The position numbers and the translations under genes were made by a program. Shown here piece after piece: positions 1 to 7,378 of a DNA stretch of 36,771 bases (positions are counted from its first letter, which is position 1; the number at the start of each line of letters is the position of its first letter). The stretch is from Kiritimatiellia bacterium (lineage in GTDB: Bacteria; Verrucomicrobiota; Kiritimatiellia; RFP12; UBA1067), in NCBI GenBank assembly GCA_017525475.1, contig JAFXST010000009.1:1-36771 (forward strand), read 5' to 3'. The notes below the pieces were generated by a model, which did not search any database, was not told where the DNA came from, and saw nothing but the letters and a program-made list of their open reading frames with translations.

Positions 1-918
1 CCCAAAAAGGCTCACGGCCTCGGCCGTGGCCTTGATGGTCTCTTGGCGGCGCCCACGGCCATTGCCGATGCGCCGATCCTGCCCCGGCCCGCGCCGATGC
101 TGGGCGGTACGCCGCTCGAACTCAAAATCGTCGAGATCGAGCGCTCCCCGTACCAGCCGCGCCGCGAATTCCGGTCGGAGGAATTGCGCGAGCTGTCGGA
201 GAGCCTGAAGAACATCGGGCTGGTGCAGCCGCCCACCGTGCGCAAGAACGAGGCGGGCCGCTACGAACTCATTTGCGGCGAGCGGCGTTTGCGCGCGGCC
301 CAGATGATCGGGTGGGAGAAAATCCGCGTAACGCTCATCGACGCCGATGCGCAGACGGCGGCCATCATGACCGCCACCGAGAACCTGCAGCGCGAGGACC
401 TCAACCCCATCGAAGAGGCCGAGAGCTATCGCACGCTGCAGGAGCGTTTCAATCTCACGCAGGCGGAAGTCGCCGAGAAGGTGGGCAAGGGCCGCACCAC
501 GGTCACCAATTCCACGCGGCTCTTGGAGCTGCCCGAGGAAGTGCGCGGGCTTATCGAAACGCGGCTGCTGTCGGTGGGCCACGCCAAACTCCTGTTGGGC
601 CTCGACGACGAGAAAGACCGCATTCTCCTCGCGCGCGACGTAATCGAGCAGAAGCTTACGGTGCGGGCGCTGGAAAAGCGCATCGAGCGGATGAAAACGC
701 CAGTGGCGCCGGTCAATCGCGGCATCCCCGACATCCCCGACGGCTACGTCCGCAGCCTCGTGGACAAGCTCAAGAAGCACTTGGGATGCGCCGTTCGCCT
801 GACGAGCGGCATGACCCACGCCAACGGGCGGCATACCAAGGGCGTGCTCGAAATCGACTTTTTCGACAACGACGATCTCGACCGGGTCATCCGCATGATC
901 GGCCTGGACGTCGACTGA
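1..918 (+). CDS. parB: Chromosome partitioning protein ParB, 5' end outside the window
   Basis: ParB is the CTPase and DNA-binding clamp that loads at parS and works with ParA in chromosome segregation. The frame is open from base 1. It begins with a GLGRGLDGLL segment, the usual N-terminal ParA-stimulating motif of ParB, so the true start lies only a few codons upstream of the window. A start at the TTG at 43 would cut off this motif and is wrong. The ParB/Srx nuclease-like domain follows, with the GERRLRAA box at about bases 277-300 and the TATENLQREDLNPIEEA segment. Next come the helix-turn-helix (QAEVAEKVGKGRTTVTN) and a short C-terminal dimerisation part. A parA gene directly upstream is likely but not visible. 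I found no parS palindrome in the window. The identification is firm. Confidence 0.95.
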   Translation, partial: PKKAHGLGRGLDGLLAAPTAIADAPILPRPAPMLGGTPLELKIVEIERSPYQPRREFRSEELRELSESLKNIGLVQPPTVRKNEAGRYELICGERRLRAAQMIGWEKIRVTLIDADAQTAAIMTATENLQREDLNPIEEAESYRTLQERFNLTQAEVAEKVGKGRTTVTNSTRLLELPEEVRGLIETRLLSVGHAKLLLGLDDEKDRILLARDVIEQKLTVRALEKRIERMKTPVAPVNRGIPDIPDGYVRSLVDKLKKHLGCAVRLTSGMTHANGRHTKGVLEIDFFDNDDLDRVIRMIGLDVD

Positions 919-919
919 C

Positions 920-1762
920 ATGCCGTTTTCCCTGCTCCTGGCGGCCGCGTTTGCCTTTACCGACGCCAATGCCGAAGCCGCTTACGCTTACGCCTCGGAG
1001 CTGGTGGAAAACTGCACGCCGCGCGATGCCGGCTCCGTAAGGGGCAAGCGCGCGGCTAATTGGATCCTCGACAAGGCTTCGTCCGCCGGGCTGGAAGTGC
1101 GGCGCGACGCTTTTACTGCCGACACCCCCGACGGGCGCAAGTGGATGACCAATCTGGTGGCGGAGTTCAAGGTTCGCCAAGATGCCGACTGGGTGGTTTT
1201 GGTTTCGCATTACGACACCAAACCGCGCACCGGTTGCCCCGGCGCCAACGACGGCGCTTCCACCACGGGGCTCTTGATCGCGCTCGGCGAGGCGCTGCAG
1301 AACTGGCGGGGCGCCAAACCGCCCCAATGCAATTTGATGTTCGTCTGGACCGACGGCGAGGAGTGCATGTACGCCTACACCGATAGCGATGGTTTCTGGG
1401 GCGCCAAGCACGCCGCGCAGTCGCTCAAGCGCCGCAATCTCAAAATCAAGGCGGTAATTGGGCTCGATATGCTGGGCGATGCCGATTTGGGCATTGCCAT
1501 GCCGGAAAATTCCGATGCCGCCTTGATGGACAAGGTGGAAGCGGCCGCCAAGCGCTGCCAGGTGGAGGTAAAGCGCATGGACGGCAAGGTAAAAGACGAC
1601 CACGCGCAGTTTGCGGCCCTGGGCTATCCGGCCGTGGACCTTATCGATTTCGAATACCCTTACTGGCACACGCCAGCAGACACCATCGACCACATAAGCA
1701 AGGATTCGCTCAAAACGAGCGGCACTTTGGTTGTCGAACTCCTGAGCGATTTGTTACAATGA
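920..1762 (+). CDS. M28-family zinc hydrolase, glutaminyl-cyclase-like
   Basis: This 280-residue protein is a member of the M28 aminopeptidase / glutaminyl cyclase superfamily. Zinc-site motifs occur in the right order: SHYDTK (His97), GANDGAS (Asp111), DGEE (Glu147-Glu148), GLDMLGD (Asp183) and YWHTPADT (His250). The stretch after DGEE (TDSDGFWGAKHAA) resembles the DSLYGSRHLA segment of glutaminyl cyclases, and the Trp-His pair at 249-250 also fits that branch. It could therefore cyclise N-terminal glutamine or act as an aminopeptidase; sequence alone does not decide. The N-terminus (MPFSLLLAAAFAF) is hydrophobic and could be a signal peptide, but it lacks basic residues, so export is uncertain. 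It starts one base after the parB stop and overlaps the next gene by ATGA. Confidence 0.82.
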   Translation: MPFSLLLAAAFAFTDANAEAAYAYASELVENCTPRDAGSVRGKRAANWILDKASSAGLEVRRDAFTADTPDGRKWMTNLVAEFKVRQDADWVVLVSHYDTKPRTGCPGANDGASTTGLLIALGEALQNWRGAKPPQCNLMFVWTDGEECMYAYTDSDGFWGAKHAAQSLKRRNLKIKAVIGLDMLGDADLGIAMPENSDAALMDKVEAAAKRCQVEVKRMDGKVKDDHAQFAALGYPAVDLIDFEYPYWHTPADTIDHISKDSLKTSGTLVVELLSDLLQ

Positions 1763-2904
1763 ACGACATCAAATATATCGGTTGCAACGACCACGAAATC
1801 GATCTCTTCGAGGGCCAGTACGTAGTACCCAACGGCATGGCCTACAACTCCTACGCCGTCTTGGACGACAAGATTACGGTGTTCGACACCATGGACGCCA
1901 GGTTCGTGGACGAGTGGCTGGGCAACCTCAAGGCGGCCACCGGCGGGCGTGCGGCTGACTATCTCGTGGTGCAGCACATGGAGCCCGACCATTCCTCTGG
2001 CATCGCTCGCTTTGCCGCCGAATACCCCAACGCCACCATCGTCGCGAGCGCGCAGGCGTTCACGCTCATGAAGCAGTTCTACGGCAGCGACTTTGCCGAG
2101 CGCCGTCTGGTGGTTAAGGAGGGCGATACGCTCAAGACCGGCCGCCACGAGTTCCATTTCGTGGCTGCGCCCATGGTCCACTGGCCCGAAGTCATCGTAA
2201 CCTACGATGCCGCCAGCAAGGTGCTGTTTTCGGCCGACGGCTTTGGCAAGTTCGGCGCCCTTGACGCCGACGAAGACTGGGATTGCGAAGCCCGCCGCTA
2301 CTATATCGGCATTGTGGGCAAGTTCGGCGCGCAGGTGCAGGCGCTCCTCAAAAAGGCCGCCGCGCTCGACATTGCCGCCATCTATCCGCTTCATGGGCCG
2401 CAGCTTACCGAGAATCTCGGACACTACCTTGATCTCTACAACACCTGGAGCTCCTACGCGGTCGAAACCGAAGGCGTGCAGGTTTGCTACACTTCGGTGT
2501 ACGGCCACACGCGCGAGGCCGCGCTCAAGGTGGCCAAGGCGCTGGAAGCCCGCGGCGTCAAGGTAGAGGTTGCCGATCTCGCGCGTGACGACATGGCCGA
2601 GGCGGTGGAAGGGGCATTCCGCTACCGCACGCTGGTCCTCGCCACCACCACCTACAACGGTCTGGACATCTTCCCCTTCATGCGCACCTACATCGAACAG
2701 CTACTGGAGCGCAACTACCAGAACCGCCGCGTGGCCATAATCGAAAACGGTTCGTGGGCGCCGCAGGCCGCCAAGGTCATCAAGGGGCTTTTCGGGTGTT
2801 CCAAGAATCTGGAGTTTGTGGACCCGGTCGTAACCGTCAAGTCGGCCTTGGACGATACGAGCTCTGCTGCCCTTGACCGGCTTGTCCAGGCGATTGCAGG
2901 CTGA
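1759..2904 (+). CDS. fprA: Flavodiiron protein (FprA/NorV type)
   Basis: This 381-residue protein has the two-domain form of flavodiiron proteins, cytoplasmic enzymes that reduce O2 to water and/or NO to N2O in anaerobes. The N-terminal metallo-beta-lactamase-like domain carries the diiron ligands HMEPDH (His73, Glu75, Asp77, His78), MVHWPE (His141), SADGFG (Asp160) and LHGP (His212). The flavodoxin domain begins near residue 241 (VCYTSVYGHTREAAL), where the FMN phosphate loop is expected. There is no rubredoxin or flavin-reductase extension, so a separate electron donor is needed; none is encoded nearby. The start is the ATG of an ATGA overlap with the M28 gene. Whether O2 or NO is the main substrate cannot be read from the sequence. 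The gene suggests an anaerobic or microaerobic life. Confidence 0.93.
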   Translation: MNDIKYIGCNDHEIDLFEGQYVVPNGMAYNSYAVLDDKITVFDTMDARFVDEWLGNLKAATGGRAADYLVVQHMEPDHSSGIARFAAEYPNATIVASAQAFTLMKQFYGSDFAERRLVVKEGDTLKTGRHEFHFVAAPMVHWPEVIVTYDAASKVLFSADGFGKFGALDADEDWDCEARRYYIGIVGKFGAQVQALLKKAAALDIAAIYPLHGPQLTENLGHYLDLYNTWSSYAVETEGVQVCYTSVYGHTREAALKVAKALEARGVKVEVADLARDDMAEAVEGAFRYRTLVLATTTYNGLDIFPFMRTYIEQLLERNYQNRRVAIIENGSWAPQAAKVIKGLFGCSKNLEFVDPVVTVKSALDDTSSAALDRLVQAIAG

Positions 2905-2905
2905 C

Positions 2906-4087
2906 ATGGTCAACGTTGCGCGCCACGTGGCGGAACTGCCCAAGAGCGGCATCCGCAAGTTCTTCGATATCGTCGCCGATATGAAGGACGTAGTGTCGCT
3001 CGGCATCGGCGAGCCGGATTTCGACACCCCTTGGCACATTTCGGAGGCGGCGGTAAAAAGCCTCGGCCATGGCGGTACGCACTACACCTCCAACCTCGGC
3101 ACGCCCGCCTTGCGGCAGTCGATCGCCCGCTATCTCAAGCGGCGGTTCGGCGCCGAGTTCGACTGGACGCGCGAAATCCTGGCCACAGTGGGCGTTTCCG
3201 AGGGCATCGACCTGGCAATCCGCGCGCTCATTGCGCCCGGCGACGAAGTCATCTACCAGGATCCCGGCTATGTTTCGTATGCGGCCACCATCCAATTGGC
3301 CCATGGCGTGCCGGTAAGGGCTGAAACGCGCTTCGAGGACGGCTTCAGGCTCACGGTGGCCGAACTGGAGCGCCGGGTAACGCCCAAAACCAAGGCGCTT
3401 CTCCTCAACTTCCCGTGCAATCCCACTGGCACCATGCTAACCGGCGACGACATGCTGGCCATCTTGGAGTTTGCCCGCCGCCACGACCTAATCGTCATTT
3501 CCGACGAGGTCTACACCGAGCTCAGCTACTTTGACCCCATGCCGCCAACGCTGGCGAGCTTTGCGTCGTTCCCCGAATATCGCGACCGCGTGGTGCTCTT
3601 AAACGGCTTTTCCAAGGCATGGGCGATGACCGGTTACCGGCTCGGCTACGCCTGTGGCCCCCACGACCTCATCGACGCCATGATGAAGATCCACCAGTAC
3701 GGCATCATGTCGGCGCCCACGCTGGCGCAGGTGGCGGGCGTGGAGGCGCTCGAGCACGGCGATCGCGATGTGGAGACGATGCGCCGCGAATACCGCCGCC
3801 GTCGCGACTACCTGGTGCCCCGGCTCAACGACATGGGGCTCAAGGTGCACTGCCCACAAGGCGCGTTCTATCTCTTCCCCGACATAAGTTCAACCGGCCG
3901 CAACGGCGAAGAATTTGCCATGGAACTCCTCGAGGGCCACAAGGTGGCGTGCGTGCCCGGCGTGGCTTTTGGTGCTTCGGGCGGCAATTTCGTCCGCATA
4001 AGCTACGCAACCGCCATGGACAAGCTGGAGGTGGCCGTTGAGCGCATTGGAAGGTATTGTAAAGAGTGTAGTCTTCCACAATCCTGA
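2906..4087 (+). CDS. Class I PLP-dependent aminotransferase (aspartate/aromatic type)
   Basis: This is a fold-type I, class I/II aminotransferase of 393 residues. Visible family marks are GIGEPDFDTP near the N-terminus, the CNPTGT segment (171-176), SDEVYTEL (199-206) and the PLP-binding lysine in FSKAWAMTGYR (Lys237). The C-terminal small domain has GAFYLFPDI and FVRISYA. This pattern fits the AspC/PatA-like group acting on aspartate or aromatic amino acids and 2-oxo acids; the exact substrate cannot be assigned. I chose the ATG at 2906, one base after the fprA stop, over an ATG at 2873 inside fprA, because homology begins at the later start. Its 3' end overlaps recD2 by 50 bases, an unusually long overlap for this window. 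Confidence 0.88.
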   Translation: MVNVARHVAELPKSGIRKFFDIVADMKDVVSLGIGEPDFDTPWHISEAAVKSLGHGGTHYTSNLGTPALRQSIARYLKRRFGAEFDWTREILATVGVSEGIDLAIRALIAPGDEVIYQDPGYVSYAATIQLAHGVPVRAETRFEDGFRLTVAELERRVTPKTKALLLNFPCNPTGTMLTGDDMLAILEFARRHDLIVISDEVYTELSYFDPMPPTLASFASFPEYRDRVVLLNGFSKAWAMTGYRLGYACGPHDLIDAMMKIHQYGIMSAPTLAQVAGVEALEHGDRDVETMRREYRRRRDYLVPRLNDMGLKVHCPQGAFYLFPDISSTGRNGEEFAMELLEGHKVACVPGVAFGASGGNFVRISYATAMDKLEVAVERIGRYCKECSLPQS

Positions 4088-6161
4088 AAACGGCTACGCG
4101 GTGCTGCGCCTTGAGAACGGCGACACCGTGGTGGGTCGGGCGCAGGCGGTGTGGGAAGGCGAAACAGTCGAGGCCGAGGGCGAGTGGGTTTCGGACAAGG
4201 TCCACGGGCGGCAGTTCCAGGCGGAGAAGATCGTCTGCGTGGCGCCCAAGTCGCTCAAAGGCATCGAGCACTACTTGGGCTCGGGCCTCATCAAAGGCGT
4301 GGGCCCCAGGCTCGCCGAGGCCATCGTGGGCAGATTCGGCGAAGATACGCTCAAAGTGCTTTCCACCCAGTCGGCCCGGCTCCTCGAAATCCCCAAGATC
4401 GGCCCGGCCAAGATGGAGCAGATCCGCCAGAGCTGGCACACCAACGAAACCATGCGCGAAAACATGATTTTCGGCCAGACCTACGGCATCAGCGTAGGCA
4501 AAATGACCAAAATCGTGCGCCGCTACGGCCCCGACGCCGTCAGCATCATCAAGGGCAATCCTTACCGGCTCTGCCGCGACATCTGGGGGATCGGCTTTCT
4601 CACGGCCGACAAGATCGCGCTCAATGTCGGCATCCCCAAAGATTCGCTTTTGCGGGCCCGGGCGGTAATCGCCCATACCCTCAACACCGAGGCCGAGGAG
4701 GGCGGCCATTGCTGGACGCTCGAAAACGACCTCCTGCTCCACGCCAACGAACTTACGGGCGTGCCCGTCGAGATTCTCGCCGAGGCGCTCAAGCTCGAAC
4801 TCGCCGACGGCACCGTGGTGCGCGAGGACGGCCGCATCTACCTCGGGCCTTTCTACCGCGCCGAATGCATCGCCGCCCGGCGCATCCGCGCCATCGTCTC
4901 GACCCGGCACTCATTTAGACCCATCGACCTCGCCAAAGCCATCGACTGGTGGCAGCGCCAAAACGGCATCACCTTGGCCGCCCAGCAACTGCAGGCGCTG
5001 GAGCGCTCGCTGGAATCCAAGTTCTCCATCGTCACCGGCGGCCCCGGCGTAGGCAAAACCACGATCATCCGGGCACTAGTCGATATTTTCCGGGCCCGCC
5101 GCGAAAACGTGGTGTTGGCGGCCCCCACCGGACGCGCCGCCAAGCGCATGTCGGAGGCCGTGGGCGTGCAGGCGCAAACCATCCACCGCTTTCTCAAGTG
5201 GAACCCGGGCACCAACGAATTTACGTTCAACGCCGACAATCGCTACCAAGCCGACGTGTTCGTGTTCGACGAAAGCTCGATGATCGACATCAAGCTCGCG
5301 GCCGATCTCTTTGCGGCCATCCCCGACGAAGCGGTAGTGGTGATGGTGGGCGATACCGACCAGCTGCCCAGCGTGGGCGCCGGTAACGTGCTGGGCGATC
5401 TCATCGCTTCGGGCGCCATCCCCTGCACGCGGCTCGACGAAATCTTCCGCCAGGACCGCTCGGGGCTGATCGTGCGCAACGCCCACCACATCAACGCCGG
5501 CGAACCGCTGGAGATTCGCCACGGCGAAAGCGACTTCTACTTTGTGCGCATCGACGATCCCGAGGCCTGCGTCAAGCGCGTGATCGAGTTCATGACCGAG
5601 CGCATCCCCCGCAAGTTCGGCCTCGATGCGCTCCAGGACGTGCAGGTCTTGACCCCCATGCGGCGCAATGCGCTCGGCACCGACAACCTCAATTTCCGCC
5701 TGCAGGAGGCGCTCGGCAAAGACCGCCCCCATGCGGCCCGGCTGGTGCGCGGGGCCTTTACGTTCCGCGAGGGCGACCGGGTGATGCAGCTCAGGAATAA
5801 CTACGACAAAGACGTGTACAACGGCGATGTAGGCTTTATCGCCAAAATCGACCCGGCCTCGCGCACCATGGCGGTGATGTTCGACGGCCGTCCGGTCGAG
5901 TACGGCCCCGGCGACTTGGACGAACTGGTGCTCGCCTACGCCACCACCATCCACAAGTCGCAAGGCAGCGAATATCCCGCCGTTATCGTCATCGTGCACA
6001 CCCAGCACTATATGATGCTGGAGCGCAACCTCCTCTACACCGCCATCACCCGTGGCAAAAAACTGGTGCTGCTCCTCGGCGTACCCTATGCGGTAACCAA
6101 GGCCATCGAGACCAATACCGTGCGCGAACGCCGCACCGGCCTCGCCCCCCGCCTCCGATAG
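4038..6161 (+). CDS. recD2: RecD2-type ATP-dependent 5'-3' DNA helicase
   Basis: RecD2 is a superfamily 1B helicase that unwinds DNA 5' to 3' without RecBC and helps in repair and replication-fork maintenance. The 707 residues show an N-terminal OB-like domain, tandem helix-hairpin-helix motifs (about 75-130), and Walker A GGPGVGKTT (334-342). Motif II follows as VFDESSMID, then a GDTDQLPSVGAGNVL segment and the C-terminal TTIHKSQGSEYPAVI and LYTAITRGK motifs. The length fits the family. The start is TTG at 4038, supported by a strong Shine-Dalgarno-like GGAGGTGG at 4027-4034. It therefore begins inside the end of the aminotransferase gene. It is the last gene before the first clear intergenic region. 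Confidence 0.94.
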   Translation: MSALEGIVKSVVFHNPENGYAVLRLENGDTVVGRAQAVWEGETVEAEGEWVSDKVHGRQFQAEKIVCVAPKSLKGIEHYLGSGLIKGVGPRLAEAIVGRFGEDTLKVLSTQSARLLEIPKIGPAKMEQIRQSWHTNETMRENMIFGQTYGISVGKMTKIVRRYGPDAVSIIKGNPYRLCRDIWGIGFLTADKIALNVGIPKDSLLRARAVIAHTLNTEAEEGGHCWTLENDLLLHANELTGVPVEILAEALKLELADGTVVREDGRIYLGPFYRAECIAARRIRAIVSTRHSFRPIDLAKAIDWWQRQNGITLAAQQLQALERSLESKFSIVTGGPGVGKTTIIRALVDIFRARRENVVLAAPTGRAAKRMSEAVGVQAQTIHRFLKWNPGTNEFTFNADNRYQADVFVFDESSMIDIKLAADLFAAIPDEAVVVMVGDTDQLPSVGAGNVLGDLIASGAIPCTRLDEIFRQDRSGLIVRNAHHINAGEPLEIRHGESDFYFVRIDDPEACVKRVIEFMTERIPRKFGLDALQDVQVLTPMRRNALGTDNLNFRLQEALGKDRPHAARLVRGAFTFREGDRVMQLRNNYDKDVYNGDVGFIAKIDPASRTMAVMFDGRPVEYGPGDLDELVLAYATTIHKSQGSEYPAVIVIVHTQHYMMLERNLLYTAITRGKKLVLLLGVPYAVTKAIETNTVRERRTGLAPRLR

Positions 6162-6176
6162 CGATGGCGGATTGAC

Positions 6177-6222
6177 CACTGGGCCAGTGTGGGTTCTGCG
6201 TGGAGAAAACAAAACTTTCCAC
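6177..6222 (+). other. Two short inverted repeats after recD2; possible weak terminator
   Basis: CACTG/CAGTG arms at 6177-6181 and 6185-6189 enclose a three-base loop. GTGGA/TCCAC arms at 6200-6204 and 6218-6222 enclose an A-rich loop. Neither is followed by a run of T, so a classic intrinsic terminator is not supported. Their place between the recD2 stop and the pyrB promoter is where a transcript end would be expected. The rest of the 140-base gap holds only the pyrB promoter. Confidence 0.25.
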
Positions 6223-6242
6223 GATACAGTTCAACTTACCGC

Positions 6243-6271
6243 TTGCTTTTCGGGCGGAAATATGATATAAT
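6243..6271 (+). promoter_or_regulatory. Sigma70-type promoter of pyrB
   Basis: A -35 element TTGCTT (6243-6248), a 17-base spacer and a perfect TATAAT -10 (6266-6271) with an extended TG one base upstream lie 30 bases before the pyrB ATG. The local sequence is AT-rich in an otherwise GC-rich region. The 13 bases 6261-6273 are identical to the core of the gyrB promoter (21499-21511). No pyrimidine-attenuation hairpin fits between the -10 and the start codon. Confidence 0.8.
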
Positions 6272-6301
6272 ATCTTACCAATCGACAATTTTGGAGCGTA
6301 T

Positions 6302-7378
6302 ATGAGTAAAATGACCGATATCTCATGGGATGAGTTTTCGGCGTTGAGCCTTGCCGACAAGCGGCCCTACCTGGCGCGGCCGGAGGGCGACGGCATGCCG
6401 TACCATACGCTTTTCGCCCAGCAGTTCGACCGCGAGCTCCTGGAGCGGCTGTGCGCGCTCGCCAACCGCATCCGGTTCATCAACAAGTCCAAGGAGGGCG
6501 CGCTCTACCTCAAGAACGTGCTGGCGCACAAGCGCGCCATGTTATATTTCTCGCAGCCGAGTTCGCGCACGTTCCTCTCGCATCTCGCCGCGTGCCAGAT
6601 CCTCGGCATCACCACCGGCGAAGTGCGCGACGCGGCCACTTCCTCGGAGTTCAAGGGCGAAAGCCGCGAAGATTCGATCCGCACGTTTTCGTCGTATTTC
6701 GATATGATCATCATGCGCAGCCCCGAGCAGGGCCTCGCCGAGAAGATGGCGTGGGAACTGTCGAACTCGTCGCGCCCGATCCCCATCCTCAACGCGGGCT
6801 CGGGCAAAGACCAGCACCCCACGCAAGCGCTTCTCGACATCTATACGCTCATCCGCTCGTTCGAGAAGAAGGGCGGCGTGGACGGACGCACGGTGGTGTT
6901 CTGCGGCGATCTGAAGCGCGGGCGCACGGTGAGGTCGCTGAGCTATCTCCTCACCAACTTCCGCGACGTCAAGCAGATTTTCGTGGCGCCCGACGAATTG
7001 CAGGTGCCCGGCGACGTCACCGCCATCCTGCGCGAGAAGGGCGTAAAATACGAGGTGGCGGGCGATCTCAAAGCCGCCGTCAAGGTGGCCGACGCCGTGT
7101 ACATGACGCGCATCCAGGACGAGTGGGACAACGCCAAGGGCGAGTCGGCCAAGATCGACACCAGCCGCTTCAAGTTCGGCGCCGAGGAGCTTGCGCTGTT
7201 GGGCAAGGACGGCGTCATCATGCACCCGCTGCCGCGCCGCGACGAAATCGCCGTGTGCTGCGATCGCGACCCTAGGGCCATGTACTGGCGGCAGATGCGC
7301 AACGGCATGTGGATACGCGCCGCGCTCATCGCGAGCGTGTTCGGCTTCGAAAAGAGCATAATGGACTGTGGATACTGA
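6302..7378 (+). CDS. pyrB: Aspartate carbamoyltransferase, catalytic chain (variant active-site loop)
   Basis: The enzyme condenses carbamoyl phosphate with aspartate, the committed step of pyrimidine synthesis. Ligand motifs are in order: SSRT (87-90) in place of the usual STRT phosphate loop, FKGES with Lys118 at the place of the E. coli Lys84 loop, IIMRSPEQG (Arg139), KDQHPTQALLD (His172, Gln175), KRGRTVRSL, YMTRIQ and HPLPR. The protein has 358 residues, about 45-50 more than typical catalytic chains, mainly an N-terminal extension of about 45 residues. All key substrate-binding positions except the Thr-to-Ser change look intact, so it is probably active. The full set of carbamoyl-phosphate motifs and TRIQ argue against another transcarbamylase, though this is not excluded. 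No pyrI regulatory gene is adjacent. GGAG at 6292-6295 is the likely ribosome site. Confidence 0.85.
   Translation: MSKMTDISWDEFSALSLADKRPYLARPEGDGMPYHTLFAQQFDRELLERLCALANRIRFINKSKEGALYLKNVLAHKRAMLYFSQPSSRTFLSHLAACQILGITTGEVRDAATSSEFKGESREDSIRTFSSYFDMIIMRSPEQGLAEKMAWELSNSSRPIPILNAGSGKDQHPTQALLDIYTLIRSFEKKGGVDGRTVVFCGDLKRGRTVRSLSYLLTNFRDVKQIFVAPDELQVPGDVTAILREKGVKYEVAGDLKAAVKVADAVYMTRIQDEWDNAKGESAKIDTSRFKFGAEELALLGKDGVIMHPLPRRDEIAVCCDRDPRAMYWRQMRNGMWIRAALIASVFGFEKSIMDCGY

Noticed and set aside
43-918. parB starting at the TTG at 43
   Set aside because: The frame is open upstream and encodes GLGRGLDGLL, the conserved ParB N-terminus, so the gene starts before the window.
1731-1760. TTGTCG-18-TACAAT as a promoter for fprA
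   Set aside because: The -10 overlaps the fprA ATG, so a transcript would start inside the gene; the earlier start is needed for the conserved N-terminus.
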